42,839 nt of DNA from an uncultured Acidobacteriia bacterium (GTDB taxonomy: Bacteria > Acidobacteriota > Terriglobia > Bryobacterales > Bryobacteraceae): positions 1 through 42,839 of the forward strand of contig CAIRSA010000379.1 of the NCBI GenBank assembly GCA_903881085.1, written 5' to 3'. Positions 1 to 9,506 of this stretch are shown here, piece by piece. The stretch's first letter is position 1, and every line of letters starts with the position of its first letter. A model generated the notes under the pieces. It worked only from the letters and a program-made list of their open reading frames with translations. It was not told the origin of the DNA and made no database searches. The position numbers and the translations under genes are program-made.

Positions 1-285
1 AGGTGACGAGCACGTTGTATGCAACCGATGCTAAATGTAAGAGATACCATTCCCAGGTGCGTTCAACTGCTGCTTCTCGGTTCAATCATTTCTAGCAGGA
101 ACTCACTGCTGCAACATGCCGTAATGGGCAGTCGCCGGTGAGACAAGCAGATGTCCATTTCTGGCTGTTTTGCTTTGGGTTTTTGCGCTACCATTGCATC
201 GACGGCCCGCCGCTTCACCTCCCTCGCATAGTAAGCTGCCGCGACGCCGGAATCCCTTACGCTCTCCAGCCGTGGCCCTGATTCT
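1..285. other. Gene-free left edge
   Basis: No convincing reading frame is present. The stretch holds a copy of a noncoding repeat (96-148) that recurs upstream of receptor 3. It also has two TACCATT motifs (45-51 and 189-195), again as found upstream of receptor 3. It may be the remains of a receptor promoter region whose gene is gone or lies off the window; this is inference. Confidence 0.6.
96..148 (+). repeat. Noncoding repeat, copy A
   Basis: The first 25 bases match 10682-10706 at 24 of 25 positions, and the match continues more weakly to 148 (about 44 of 53 overall, counted by eye). Downstream of both copies stands a taccattgca motif (189-198 here, 10754-10763 at copy B). Copy B lies about 170 bases before the start of receptor 3, while copy A has no receptor gene directly downstream. 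Confidence 0.7.
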
Positions 286-1503
286 CTAACAGAAGTGCGT
301 ATCTACGATGCCCGCCGGCGTGGGCGTATTGCCGATGATCTTGGTGAACAGCAGCACTTGAAAACTCCCCTCGCTAAGCGGCCGTGGCGCGCGGCGGGCC
401 AACTCCGCCATTCGCGCTGAATCAGTTAGGAATTCAGCAGCTGCCTGCGTCCCAAAGGTGGAAAGCCCTGCTGCGATGATCACCGGACGTCCACTTTTGG
501 AGTCGAGCACCCTGCCGGCAATCGCGTAGTCCTCTATAGGTGTTCCGAAGTAGCGCCCCGGCGAGGCGCGCCACTGCCGTGAAGTGTCCTGACTGTCCAC
601 AATGCGCTCGTCCGGGCCCCGCAGCATGCGAAACCTGTACTCGTTGTTGATCTCAATCGACCACTGCGAGGAAAATGCGCCGAAAAGGACCACCGGTTGA
701 TTGCGCAGGTCGGAGAACGACAGATCGCCACCTACTTTGAATAAGTAATGCTTTCCCGTCCGTTCGCAAAGAGCAGCGAAGCGTGCCGCGGCGATGGCCG
801 CACCGACTCCCACCTTGTGGGGGGTGTTAACAATGTAGCGCTGCTTGTCCTGCCCATCCTTCGCCGCCCAGGGTCGGTCGGGAAATCGCCCGGACTCTTC
901 CGCGTTCAATTCTCCATACGAAGTCGGGATCGGCAAGAAAATGAGCAGAGGATTGGCAGTCTTCAGGATAGGGGACCAGAACTCGTCAAGCGCTGACTGG
1001 GGCCTGAACCATTGCCAGAGGACTCCAATTGCACCCAGGCTCAGGACCGCTGCGATTCCAAGAAACCAGCGGGGCCGGCGGTATGCTACCGGCACGGCCC
1101 GGAGTTCGGACATAACCTCAGGCGCATGAAGTACGATCTCCACTGGGTGCGCTTCGATCGGGAAAAACTGCGGCACATAAGTTCCAAGCGGGAGTTCGAT
1201 GCGGAGCACGTCCTCGGGATTCGAAGAAGCGTAGTAGGTTGCCAGCCGCCGCCGCACTTCGCTCGCTTTCACCCTGACAAAGGAATCCTCCGCGCTGTTG
1301 TAGTTGGGGCCGCGACCGAACACATCGGTCGCGATATTGCGCTCCTTGAGCGAATTCCCATTCCCGCTCAGCACATGGGAGACAACGTGCCGCAGAAAAT
1401 CCTGGCACCGTTGGCTGGCGCGAAACGCCTCGCTATTCAAGACTCGTGCCAGGTGCACTTCGACTTGTACTGGCGTAAATCCATGATGGGAATCGCTGGA
1501 CAC
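286..1503 (-). CDS. Membrane one-component regulator, ToxR/CadC-like layout
   Basis: The predicted 405-residue protein has a cytoplasmic N-terminal domain (about residues 10-110), one membrane segment (about 146-166, WFLGIAAVLSLGAIGVLWQW) and a C-terminal part of about 240 residues, probably outside the cytoplasm. The N-terminal block, with LKERNIATDVFGR and FVRVKASEVRRRL, is typical of a winged-helix-like domain found in many acidobacterial proteins before a membrane segment or TPR repeats. The open frame runs back to 1641, but I place the start at GTG 1503: the conserved domain begins just after it, and a TATAAT box (1516-1511) lies so close that the mRNA would be leaderless. The gene is divergent from receptor 1, about 160 bp apart, which suggests that it senses a signal in the periplasm and controls that receptor. 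The function is inferred from layout; the C-terminal domain is not recognised. Confidence 0.75.
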   Translation of the reverse strand: MSSDSHHGFTPVQVEVHLARVLNSEAFRASQRCQDFLRHVVSHVLSGNGNSLKERNIATDVFGRGPNYNSAEDSFVRVKASEVRRRLATYYASSNPEDVLRIELPLGTYVPQFFPIEAHPVEIVLHAPEVMSELRAVPVAYRRPRWFLGIAAVLSLGAIGVLWQWFRPQSALDEFWSPILKTANPLLIFLPIPTSYGELNAEESGRFPDRPWAAKDGQDKQRYIVNTPHKVGVGAAIAAARFAALCERTGKHYLFKVGGDLSFSDLRNQPVVLFGAFSSQWSIEINNEYRFRMLRGPDERIVDSQDTSRQWRASPGRYFGTPIEDYAIAGRVLDSKSGRPVIIAAGLSTFGTQAAAEFLTDSARMAELARRAPRPLSEGSFQVLLFTKIIGNTPTPAGIVDTHFC

Positions 1504-1510
1504 CGCCCTG

Positions 1511-1516
1511 ATTATA
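1511..1516 (-). promoter_or_regulatory. Putative -10 box of the regulator gene
   Basis: On the minus strand a perfect TATAAT ends eight bases before GTG 1503, so transcription would begin at or next to the start codon. No good -35 box is visible. Just upstream, GTTACG occurs twice within 20 bases (complement of 1524-1539), and related GTAAC/GTTAC half-sites extend to 1554; these could bind a regulator. Confidence 0.45.
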
Positions 1517-1627
1517 ACATGCGTAACGTCGAACGTAACGGGCACATATGTTACTGAAAAACAAGCTTCTGCCAGAGAGCAACAGTCAATAACGTGACGG
1601 AACGCCGGGAACAGTGCGGACAAGCAG

Positions 1628-1633
1628 TATACT
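1628..1633 (+). promoter_or_regulatory. Putative -10 box of receptor 1
   Basis: TATACT lies 28 bases before the chosen GTG start (1662), giving a predicted leader of about 22 bases that contains the GGAGG site at 1651-1655. The -35 region is not recognisable. The same TATACT hexamer stands before receptor 2, the toxin-antitoxin operon and the antiterminator gene. Confidence 0.4.
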
Positions 1634-1661
1634 CGTTCCATTCATGTCTTGGAGGTTCTCT

Positions 1662-4600
1662 GTGTTGAGTGCTTTTCGCAACAACAATCGTTTCATGTTC
1701 GGCTGCGCCGCTTGGCTGGCGCTGGCGGTCTCACCGCTTGTGGCGCAAACGGATCGGGGTGCGGTAACTGGAATCGTGTTCGACACGTCAGGTTCTCTGA
1801 TTCCCAATGCCAAGATCACGTTGACCAACGCAGCCACAGGCTTCCAGTCGGGGACGGTGACCACGAATACCGGCAACTACACCCTGGCGGCACTGCAGGC
1901 GGGGGCATACTCGATGCAGGTCGAGGCGCCGGGATTCAGCCGTTACGAGCAGACCAATATTATGGTGCAGGTAGCGGTGACCACGCGCGTCGAGGTTACA
2001 CTAAAGGTGGGCACGGCGGCGGAGTCGGTGCAAGTCACGGCGGAGTCTACGCTGCTGACAGAGGACGGCGGGGATGTGTCGTTCACGGTGGAAGGCGCTC
2101 GCCTCAACGACCTGCCGATCAACTTCGGCATTGGAGCGGGCGCGATCCGCAACCCGCTGTCGTTCGCGCAACTGGTGCCGGGCGCGAGCATCAACGGCTG
2201 GAACAACATCACGATCAATGGGGCCAACGGTGGTTTCAAGATTCTCTACGAAGGCCAGGAGTCGAGCTCTTCGCTGGACCCGCGGGTCTCCGACGAATCG
2301 CAGCCCTCGGTGGAAACGATTTCGGCGTTTACGCTGCAGACTTCGAACTTCGCGGCCGAATTCGGCACGGTGGGCAGTGGTCTGTTTAACTTCACTTCCA
2401 AGAGCGGCGGCAATCAATTTCACGGCAGCGTGTACGATTACGCGCAGAACACGGTATTCAATTCAGGGCTGCCATTCACCGACGATGGCCACGGAAAGCA
2501 CGTTAGAATCGTCAAGCACCTGAACAACGGCGGCTTCTCGCTGGGCGGACCGGTCACCATCCCCAAGGTCTACAACGGCAAAAACAAGACCTTCTTCTTC
2601 CTCAACTGGGAAAAATACCGCGACCGCGAGACATTATATAACGGCATCACGACGGTGCCCAACTCGGCGCTCGCAGGCGGCGACTTCAGCTCGATTCTGG
2701 GCCGCAACCTGGCCACTGATTTCGCCGGGCGGCCGCTTCTGCAAAACGCGATCTACGACCCCGCCACCGTCACGCTCGATTCCTCGGGGCGCCGCGTGCT
2801 GCAAGTATTCCCCGGCAACATCATCCCCAAGAACCGTTTCGATCCGGCGTCGGTGAAGATTCTGAGCCTGTTTCCGAAGCCCAACATCTCCGACGCGCTG
2901 GTGAACAACTATGTGGCGCAAGGGCCTTTCTACAAGCTCACGCTGATTCCTTCGATCAAGATCGACCACAGCTTCAACAACAGCATTAAGATCTCGGGCT
3001 ACTATTCGTGGCAGGATGTGGACAAGTCCAACGGTGTGGACGGGTTGCCGGAGCCGCTCTCGCTGGTGCGCATCCAGGTGATCCGGAGTAAGACCTTGCG
3101 CTTCAACTACGATCAGACGCTGAGCCCGAATCTGTTGTTGCACGTGGGCGCGGGCTACATTCGCTATTACAATCCAGACACCGTTCCGCCGGAGAGCGCG
3201 AACTTCGATTCGAAGAGCGCGGGCATTCCCAATGCACCGGGGACGGGCTTTCCGAAGTTCGGCGGGTTGGGCGGCAACACCTATGGCGGGCTGGCGCTGG
3301 CCATCGGCCCGAACAATCGCGGGCTGTACGTGACGAACAAGCCGACGGCGACGGCGCAATTGACCTGGATTCGTGGCAATCACAGCTACAAGGCCGGAGC
3401 TGAATTCAAGCACGACGACTTCACCAACATCAGCGACTACGGGTTGAGTCCATTTTACTCGTTCTCAACCGCGGAGACGGCGCAGCCTCTCTACGGACAG
3501 GGTCTGCCGAATGGCACCACCATCGGGCATGGCCTGGCAAGTTTCCTGCTGGGCGGGTTCGACAGTTCGTCCATCGGGAATTCCGTGGCTCCGCAATACC
3601 GGCGCAACAGCTGGGGCTTCTTTGTGCAGGACACCTGGAAAGTGACGCGCAAACTGACGCTCGATTACGGCATCCGCTACGACCTGCAGGAGCCGAACCG
3701 GGAGCTGTGGAACCGCACCAGCACATTCAACCGGCTGGTGGTGAATCCGAACGCCAACGGGCGGCTGGGCGGTATTCTCTATTCGGGCGACGGACCCGGG
3801 CGCTGCAACTGTTCGCTGGTAGCCTTGTATCCGTATGCCATCGCGCCGCGGCTGGGCTTTGCGTACCGGCCGTTGGCCAAGACGGTGTTCCGCGGCGGCG
3901 TAGGGATCAGCTATGGCCAGGTGCCGACATTCGCCTACATCGGCGGCGGCAACAGCCAGGGGATGGGGTTCAACACGATCTCGTTCCCGGCGGTGGGTAA
4001 CGGCGTGGCCGCGGGCAAGCTTTCCGAGCCGCTGAACTACTCCCTGCAGGCTCTCAACAACGCATCGTACGATCCAGGCCTGCAGGTAACGCCTGGAGGC
4101 ACCATCCAGAACTCGCCGGCCACGGTGGATCCGAACGGCGGACGTCCGCCGCGCACGGCGCAATGGAACTTTACGCTGCAGCGCGAGCTGAAATGGGGAC
4201 TTCTGGCGGAAGCTGCATACGTAGGCAATCGCACCGCGTGGTTGAATGCCGGCGGCGGCCTGACGACTTACAACGCGATCAACTTGAATCTGTATAAGAG
4301 TCTGGGCCTGGACCTGACCTCGGCGGCCACGCGCACGCTGCTCACTTCGCAGATTTCTTCGGCGACCGCGGTCAACGCGGGCTACAAGAAGCCGTATGCG
4401 GGCTTCCCCGATTCTGGGACGGTGGCACAAAGCCTGCGGCCGTTCCCGCAGTTCAACAGCATCGGGGCGTTGTGGGCGCCGATTGGGGGATCCTGGTATA
4501 ACGCGCTGCAGGCAAAGCTGGTCAAGCGCTACTCAAAGGGTTTCACGTTCACCTCCAGCTATTCGTTTTCCAAGACACTCGACAGCTACGAGGGCAACGG

Positions 4601-5279
4601 CTATATCTACAACCGGAGCGACTTCAAAGGTCTCTCCAGTCAGGACCGGCCGCACTTGTTGAGCATCAGCCTGAACTATACAGTGCCTACGTTCGGCTTC
4701 ACCAAAACCAACAAACTGGGGCGTGCTGCGCTGACGGGCTGGACCATCGGCACGGTCTCGCAATACTCGAGCGGCGCGCTGCTCGCAGCGCCAGGGTCGA
4801 ACAACGGCATCGGCACCTACTTGCCCGGAAGTTCTTCGCGGCAGTTCCGCGTCCCGGGGCAGCCTCTGTATTTGAAGAACCCGAATTGTGGCTGCTTTGA
4901 TCCGACGACGGAAACGATTCTGAATCCGGCGGCGTGGACCGATCAGGCGCAAGGAGTGTTCGGCAGCGGCACGGTATACTACTCGGATTTCCGCGGCCAA
5001 CGGAGACCCGTGGAGTCGGTAAATTTCGGCAAGCGCTTCTCAATTCGTGAGCGGCTCTCTTTCAGCATTCGAGCTGAGGTCTTCAATCCGCTCAACCGCA
5101 ACGAAGTGCTGTCCGATCCGGCAACGGGAAGCCCGTCGCTCGCACCGACGCGCACGCCGGCTGGGCTACTCACGGGCGGCTTCGGGTATGTGAACTACAC
5201 GGCAATCACTTCGAACACCAACGGAGGGACTTTCCCGTCGCCTCGCACCGCACAAATCGTTGCGCGCTTCGAATTCTGA
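1662..5279 (+). CDS. Oar-like TonB-dependent receptor 1
   Basis: This outer-membrane receptor of 1205 residues is predicted to import a large or scarce substrate using TonB energy. A signal peptide (about residues 1-29, ending LVAQ) is followed by a carboxypeptidase-regulatory-like beta-sandwich (about 30-115), a plug domain, and a long beta-barrel ending in the aromatic-rich IVARFEF expected of outer-membrane proteins. Length and order fit the Oar-like receptors of acidobacteria. An upstream in-frame GTG exists at 1614, but GGAGG at 1651-1655 with six-base spacing favours GTG 1662, which also places the signal peptide at the N-terminus. It is divergent from the membrane regulator. An 87-bp internal stretch (3840-3926) has a near copy at 10396-10482. 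The substrate cannot be told from sequence. Confidence 0.92.
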   Translation: MLSAFRNNNRFMFGCAAWLALAVSPLVAQTDRGAVTGIVFDTSGSLIPNAKITLTNAATGFQSGTVTTNTGNYTLAALQAGAYSMQVEAPGFSRYEQTNIMVQVAVTTRVEVTLKVGTAAESVQVTAESTLLTEDGGDVSFTVEGARLNDLPINFGIGAGAIRNPLSFAQLVPGASINGWNNITINGANGGFKILYEGQESSSSLDPRVSDESQPSVETISAFTLQTSNFAAEFGTVGSGLFNFTSKSGGNQFHGSVYDYAQNTVFNSGLPFTDDGHGKHVRIVKHLNNGGFSLGGPVTIPKVYNGKNKTFFFLNWEKYRDRETLYNGITTVPNSALAGGDFSSILGRNLATDFAGRPLLQNAIYDPATVTLDSSGRRVLQVFPGNIIPKNRFDPASVKILSLFPKPNISDALVNNYVAQGPFYKLTLIPSIKIDHSFNNSIKISGYYSWQDVDKSNGVDGLPEPLSLVRIQVIRSKTLRFNYDQTLSPNLLLHVGAGYIRYYNPDTVPPESANFDSKSAGIPNAPGTGFPKFGGLGGNTYGGLALAIGPNNRGLYVTNKPTATAQLTWIRGNHSYKAGAEFKHDDFTNISDYGLSPFYSFSTAETAQPLYGQGLPNGTTIGHGLASFLLGGFDSSSIGNSVAPQYRRNSWGFFVQDTWKVTRKLTLDYGIRYDLQEPNRELWNRTSTFNRLVVNPNANGRLGGILYSGDGPGRCNCSLVALYPYAIAPRLGFAYRPLAKTVFRGGVGISYGQVPTFAYIGGGNSQGMGFNTISFPAVGNGVAAGKLSEPLNYSLQALNNASYDPGLQVTPGGTIQNSPATVDPNGGRPPRTAQWNFTLQRELKWGLLAEAAYVGNRTAWLNAGGGLTTYNAINLNLYKSLGLDLTSAATRTLLTSQISSATAVNAGYKKPYAGFPDSGTVAQSLRPFPQFNSIGALWAPIGGSWYNALQAKLVKRYSKGFTFTSSYSFSKTLDSYEGNGYIYNRSDFKGLSSQDRPHLLSISLNYTVPTFGFTKTNKLGRAALTGWTIGTVSQYSSGALLAAPGSNNGIGTYLPGSSSRQFRVPGQPLYLKNPNCGCFDPTTETILNPAAWTDQAQGVFGSGTVYYSDFRGQRRPVESVNFGKRFSIRERLSFSIRAEVFNPLNRNEVLSDPATGSPSLAPTRTPAGLLTGGFGYVNYTAITSNTNGGTFPSPRTAQIVARFEF

Positions 5280-5324
5280 TCGTGGGACCGACGCATCCCG
5301 GATCAGTAACCGCTCCCTCCTAAG

Positions 5325-5358
5325 GAACTGAAAATTCAAATGCCTTTATTTTCAGTTC
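5325..5358 (+). terminator. Hairpin terminator after receptor 1
   Basis: Perfect 11-bp arms (5325-5335 and 5348-5358) enclose a 12-base loop, followed at once by TTTTCGG. It lies 46 bases after the receptor 1 stop. The stem is A+T-rich, so its strength is uncertain, but position and T-run fit a rho-independent terminator. Confidence 0.65.
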
Positions 5359-5416
5359 TTTTCGGATTTGCCTTGGCTCCGGCCAAGTGCTGGGCTGAGA
5401 AGGTGTGAAAAAATGC

Positions 5417-5504
5417 GCTCGCAAGCGAGCTGGACAGGCGAATTGCCTGTCCTACCCTTGAAAACATTGGCTCTCCGTGGGTAGGACAGGCGATCCGCCT
5501 GTCC
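5417..5504. repeat. BIME-like cluster of three hairpins
   Basis: Three palindromes lie side by side: GCTCGC-aa-GCGAGC (5417-5430), GGACAGGC-gaatt-GCCTGTCC (5432-5452) and GGACAGGCG-atc-CGCCTGTCC (5484-5504). The last two belong to one 26-base unit present in opposite directions (5432-5457 and 5479-5504), matching at 24 of 26 positions and separated by 21 bases. This is the layout of bacterial interspersed mosaic elements made from REP units. A mobilising RAYT transposase is not in this window. Confidence 0.75.
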
Positions 5505-5825
5505 AAATTCTAACTTCTCACATCTTCTCAGGGAGCGGTTTTCCGGGCTCAATCTGAGTTCCACGCAATGCGAAAATCGCCGCATGACATCCGGAGATCT
5601 GAAGATGAGGGTCCGCGCGGCAGGTCTTCTCCTGGCTCGCAAAAGCCATCCGCGAAGAAGGTTCTTTGCGCAGCTCGAGCCCTCGTTTTGTAGCGAGGGT
5701 CGTGCTGCCAAGGAGAGTTGCCGCAGCTTTCTCGCAGGAAGAGTTTCTGCGCAGCCAGTGTGCTGCGGGAGTGATTGGCCGTCCCTATGAACTGGCCGCA
5801 CTCCCGCAGGCTTCTGCCAGGGTTG
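5505..5825. other. Gene-free stretch between converging receptor genes
   Basis: No frame here looks coding. Apart from the hairpin at 5763-5809 nothing is recognised. Short frames on both strands lack ribosome binding sites and family-like composition. Confidence 0.5.
5763..5809 (-). terminator. Hairpin after receptor 2
   Basis: Perfect 11-bp arms CTGCGGGAGTG (5763-5773) and CACTCCCGCAG (5799-5809) flank 25 bases. It lies 17 bases beyond the receptor 2 stop on the minus strand. There is no T-run, so it may end transcription only with Rho or protect the mRNA 3' end. Confidence 0.45.
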
Positions 5826-8800
5826 TTAGAAAAGCACACGCAATGACATCTGCACGATGCGTGCATTGTTCTGCTGCGTTTTGCCCACTACTCCGAAACT
5901 CGCGCTCGTTGGATCGGAATTCGGCGCCGCGAAGCGGACGTGGTTGAAAAGGTTGTACGTCTCAAAGCGATACTGCACGCGCACCGCCTCGCGTACCTTG
6001 AACATCTTGGAAATCACCGTGTCCACATTGTTGACGCGGCTGGCGCGAACGGAACCCCAGCGCGTAGGGTAGTTGCGGATATACGTCGCGAAGTCCTGAT
6101 AGACCCCGTTGACGATGGTGTCGCCGACAGACGGCTTGTACGAATAGCCGGGGAGCAAGGCGATGCCGGTCCAGGCCGGGTAGCTTGAAATATCAGTGTT
6201 GCGCGCCGGGAAGCGCACGAACTGCGAGGTATCAAACCACTTGTCCAGGCTCTGCTGGTCTTTGCCCAGTGCGAAGTTCTGCCCGCTGAAGAAGCTGTCG
6301 GTGGAAAAAACCACCGGCACGCCGGACTGAATGTTGAACTGGCCCGAAAGCTGCCAGCCGCCCACCACGAAATCCAGCGCTTTGCTCATGCCGGAGAAAT
6401 ACTGCTTGCCGCGCCCCACCGGCATCTGCCAGATGGGAGCGATTGAGAGATGGAACGGCCGGTCCTCGCCGCCGAGTTTGTGCTCAACATTGCGTCCGGC
6501 GATTTCCGGTCCGGTCCATGAAGTGTCTTCAAACAGCTTCGACCAGGTGAAAGAATTGATTACGCTGAAGCCGTTGCTGAAGCGGTGCTCCACCTTCGCC
6601 ACCAACGCATCGAACTGGTTCTTGCCCCACGGATTGTTATTCTGCGTGACGCCGCCCAGCAGCGTTACCGGATTCAATAACTGATTCATATTGACTGTCG
6701 AAGCGGTGGCGATACCGCCGGTGACATTGGGAAGACCCAGGAAGGGATTCGGCACTGGCGTGTTCCACAACAACGTGTCGTTGGGGCGTCCCTTGGAATC
6801 GAAGTTGTTCGCCGGCGAAAGGTACTTCTGCCATTGCGAGAACGAAGGCAGATTCATGTTCAGATCGGAAGAGATGTCGTAGGTCTTGTTGTGCGTGTAG
6901 CCTACTTCGAACAACCACGACTTCACCTGGTGTTGGAGGTGTAAGCTGTACTCCCAGGAATGGAACCTGCCCGGGTTAGGGTTGGTCCAGTTGACGCCCT
7001 GGCCAAGATTGGTGAGCGCGCCAAGTGAGGAGCCGGTCGGATTCAGTATGCCGGTGCGGAACGGATTCTCCAGTGTGTCGACCGGTGTGCGCCAGTTGTC
7101 ATTGGTGGCGATGAACGTGGTCGACCGGCTGAAACCATTCTGTCCGCCGGTGATATAGGAAGCTTGCGCGAAGCGCCCGACGCCACCGCGGATTACTGTA
7201 TTAGGCCCCAGTTTGTAGGCGGCGCCAATGCGCGGTTGGATCTCTTTGAAGTTGGTTTCGTACATGCCGCGAGGCACACCGTCGATGCCGGCAAACTTCT
7301 GCGCGCCGAGGACACGAAACTGTCCGGCGGGCAAAACCTGCTGCAAAATCTGGATTCCAGCGTTGGTCTGATTTTTCGGATCGGCAAGAATCTTCGAATA
7401 CGCGGATTGCGCCGCATCGCTGATCGGGTTGACAGCTGTCATATCGAAAACGGGCGCGGCACGATTGTAGCGCTCCACGACGGGTGACTCAAAGTCCCAC
7501 CGCAAACCGAAGTTGAACGTGAGTTTGGACGTCACGCGCCAGTCGTTCTGCACAAAGAAGGCGTTATAGTGCTGCGACCAGAACGCATCCGCGTTGCGCG
7601 GAAAGTTGCCGCCCGTAGGCAGGCCCAGCAGGTACGAGCCCAGCGTGGAGCCGACCCCTGTTCCCCCGGACACCTGCGCCTGCTGCCGCGTCCAATTGTT
7701 GGCGAAATCGAATTGGCCTTGGTTGCCGATGCCCTTGTTGGCCTGCTGCAACACCCATGTTTCGGCGCCGAACTTCCAGGTCATGTTGCCCTTCACCTGT
7801 GTCAGCACGCCGCTCAACGTGTAGTAGCCCGTATCGACAACGCTTCCCGCCTGGCTAACGCCAATGTCGCCGAATAATCCCGTGATGCGCGGCGCCACCG
7901 GCACTGCGAGTTGAGAAATGAACGAACTGGGGAAGCCGAGCGTAGCTGTGTCGAAGCCCACTCCGTGATCGTTGTTCGGTTCCTCATAACGGGTCAGGTT
8001 GAGTTTCACGTTGAGGATGCGAGTCGGGGTCATCGTCCACACATGGTCAATGCCGGCGCCGCGCGTCATGCGGTGCTGATAGGCCCCTGTGAACGCATTG
8101 TGGAATTCGTCGCCGCTCAGTTCGTCTTCGTGATACCAGCGCACGGAGGCGAAACTCTTGTGCCTGTCGTTCCAGTTATGATCGCCGCGAATGGTGACGA
8201 CGGCCATCTTGTTTTCGCGGCTTGAATCGGGGATGAAGTTGTTGCTGGCGTTGCCGGTGCCATCGGTTGCCGTGTTGGGCAGCGGAACGTAAGTGAGAAT
8301 GTTCTGTGCAATCTTGCTCTGGCGGCTTGCCGGGATCACCATGCCCGGGAAAAGCGTGCGCGTGCCATTCACGTCGCTTCCGAAGGTGAGCGGATCGAAC
8401 ACCTGAATTGGGAAACGCTGCCGCGCCCCGTTCACCACCTGCGTGGTAAACGACTGGCTGAAGTCTCCTTTGCGCTCCGCCTCGGTGGGCAACGATCGTA
8501 TGGAGTTCCGCGGGTCCTTATTGCGGATGCCATCCCAGTTCATGAAGAAGAAGGTCTTCTTCCGCCCGTCGTAGGCCTTCGGAACCCAAACCGGTCCGCC
8601 AATAGTGAAGCCATACTCGTTATAGTGCACGGCGGGCTTCAATCCGCCGGCAAGATTGGTGTGAAACAGGTTCGCAATCAGAATGTTATTCTGATTGATC
8701 TCATACAGACTGCCATGCAGTTTGTTGGTGCCGCTCTTGAGCGTCATCTGAATGGTGCCGCCTGCCTGCCGCCCCAATTGCGCATCGTAGGCGTTCATCA

Positions 8801-9482
8801 CCACGCGGAACTCCTGGATGGCCTCCGGGGCTGGAATGAACGCCGCCTGTCCGCCCGTCTTCAGATTGGGCATCCCATCAAGTTCAAAGTTGTTGGATCG
8901 CGTGTTGTTGCGCCCGCCGTCAACGGTGAACTGCGACGCCGCGTCGTGCGACCACAAATGGGCCACGTTCTGGTTCTGATCCTGTTGCATTACGCCGGGC
9001 GACAACGTCGCCAACAGCGTGCTGACGCGCGACATGGATGGCATCTCCGAAATTTGTTCCTGCGTGATCACCGTGCCCGATACTGCAGCGCTGGTGTCGA
9101 TCAGCGGCACTTCGGCCGTGACTGTCACCAGTGTCTTCGACTCGCCGACTTCCAACAGAATGTCCATCTGTTTGATGTCGCCTGTCTGCAACTCGATACT
9201 GCTGTGGCCTACCGGCTTGAAGCCCGGCGCCATCACTGTAAATCCGTAGTGGCCCGGTGCCAGGAAATTCACTGACCAGTTACCGGAAAAGTTTGTCGTG
9301 GTTCTCTGCTGGACGCCCGTTTCGTCCGACACCACGACAATCTGCGCTCCAGGCACAACCGCGCCTTGGGGGTCCGTCACCTTGCCACCAAGCGTGGCAC
9401 GGGCCTGAGCGAAGAGAGTTTGGGAAAAAAGGAGAATGAAGATAGAAAGGATGGATGGAAAAGATAATAATTTGCGAGACAT
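5826..9482 (-). CDS. Oar-like TonB-dependent receptor 2
   Basis: This 1218-residue outer-membrane receptor has a signal peptide (about residues 1-26, ending LFAQ), a carboxypeptidase-regulatory-like domain (about 28-120), a plug region with the typical IQEFRVVMNAYDAQLGRQAG stretch (about 230-250) and a beta-barrel ending in QMSLRVLF. The start ATG is well supported by GAGGA five bases upstream and by the signal peptide. It differs clearly from receptors 1 and 3 and converges with receptor 1, so it is an independent unit with its own promoter and a structured leader (9507-9540). The expected role is TonB-driven uptake; the ligand is unknown. Such receptors are highly paralogous in acidobacteria, so family assignment is firm but specificity is not. 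Confidence 0.92.
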   Translation of the reverse strand: MSRKLLSFPSILSIFILLFSQTLFAQARATLGGKVTDPQGAVVPGAQIVVVSDETGVQQRTTTNFSGNWSVNFLAPGHYGFTVMAPGFKPVGHSSIELQTGDIKQMDILLEVGESKTLVTVTAEVPLIDTSAAVSGTVITQEQISEMPSMSRVSTLLATLSPGVMQQDQNQNVAHLWSHDAASQFTVDGGRNNTRSNNFELDGMPNLKTGGQAAFIPAPEAIQEFRVVMNAYDAQLGRQAGGTIQMTLKSGTNKLHGSLYEINQNNILIANLFHTNLAGGLKPAVHYNEYGFTIGGPVWVPKAYDGRKKTFFFMNWDGIRNKDPRNSIRSLPTEAERKGDFSQSFTTQVVNGARQRFPIQVFDPLTFGSDVNGTRTLFPGMVIPASRQSKIAQNILTYVPLPNTATDGTGNASNNFIPDSSRENKMAVVTIRGDHNWNDRHKSFASVRWYHEDELSGDEFHNAFTGAYQHRMTRGAGIDHVWTMTPTRILNVKLNLTRYEEPNNDHGVGFDTATLGFPSSFISQLAVPVAPRITGLFGDIGVSQAGSVVDTGYYTLSGVLTQVKGNMTWKFGAETWVLQQANKGIGNQGQFDFANNWTRQQAQVSGGTGVGSTLGSYLLGLPTGGNFPRNADAFWSQHYNAFFVQNDWRVTSKLTFNFGLRWDFESPVVERYNRAAPVFDMTAVNPISDAAQSAYSKILADPKNQTNAGIQILQQVLPAGQFRVLGAQKFAGIDGVPRGMYETNFKEIQPRIGAAYKLGPNTVIRGGVGRFAQASYITGGQNGFSRSTTFIATNDNWRTPVDTLENPFRTGILNPTGSSLGALTNLGQGVNWTNPNPGRFHSWEYSLHLQHQVKSWLFEVGYTHNKTYDISSDLNMNLPSFSQWQKYLSPANNFDSKGRPNDTLLWNTPVPNPFLGLPNVTGGIATASTVNMNQLLNPVTLLGGVTQNNNPWGKNQFDALVAKVEHRFSNGFSVINSFTWSKLFEDTSWTGPEIAGRNVEHKLGGEDRPFHLSIAPIWQMPVGRGKQYFSGMSKALDFVVGGWQLSGQFNIQSGVPVVFSTDSFFSGQNFALGKDQQSLDKWFDTSQFVRFPARNTDISSYPAWTGIALLPGYSYKPSVGDTIVNGVYQDFATYIRNYPTRWGSVRASRVNNVDTVISKMFKVREAVRVQYRFETYNLFNHVRFAAPNSDPTSASFGVVGKTQQNNARIVQMSLRVLF

Positions 9483-9506
9483 AATTCCTCAACTTGCGTG
9501 GTGCCC

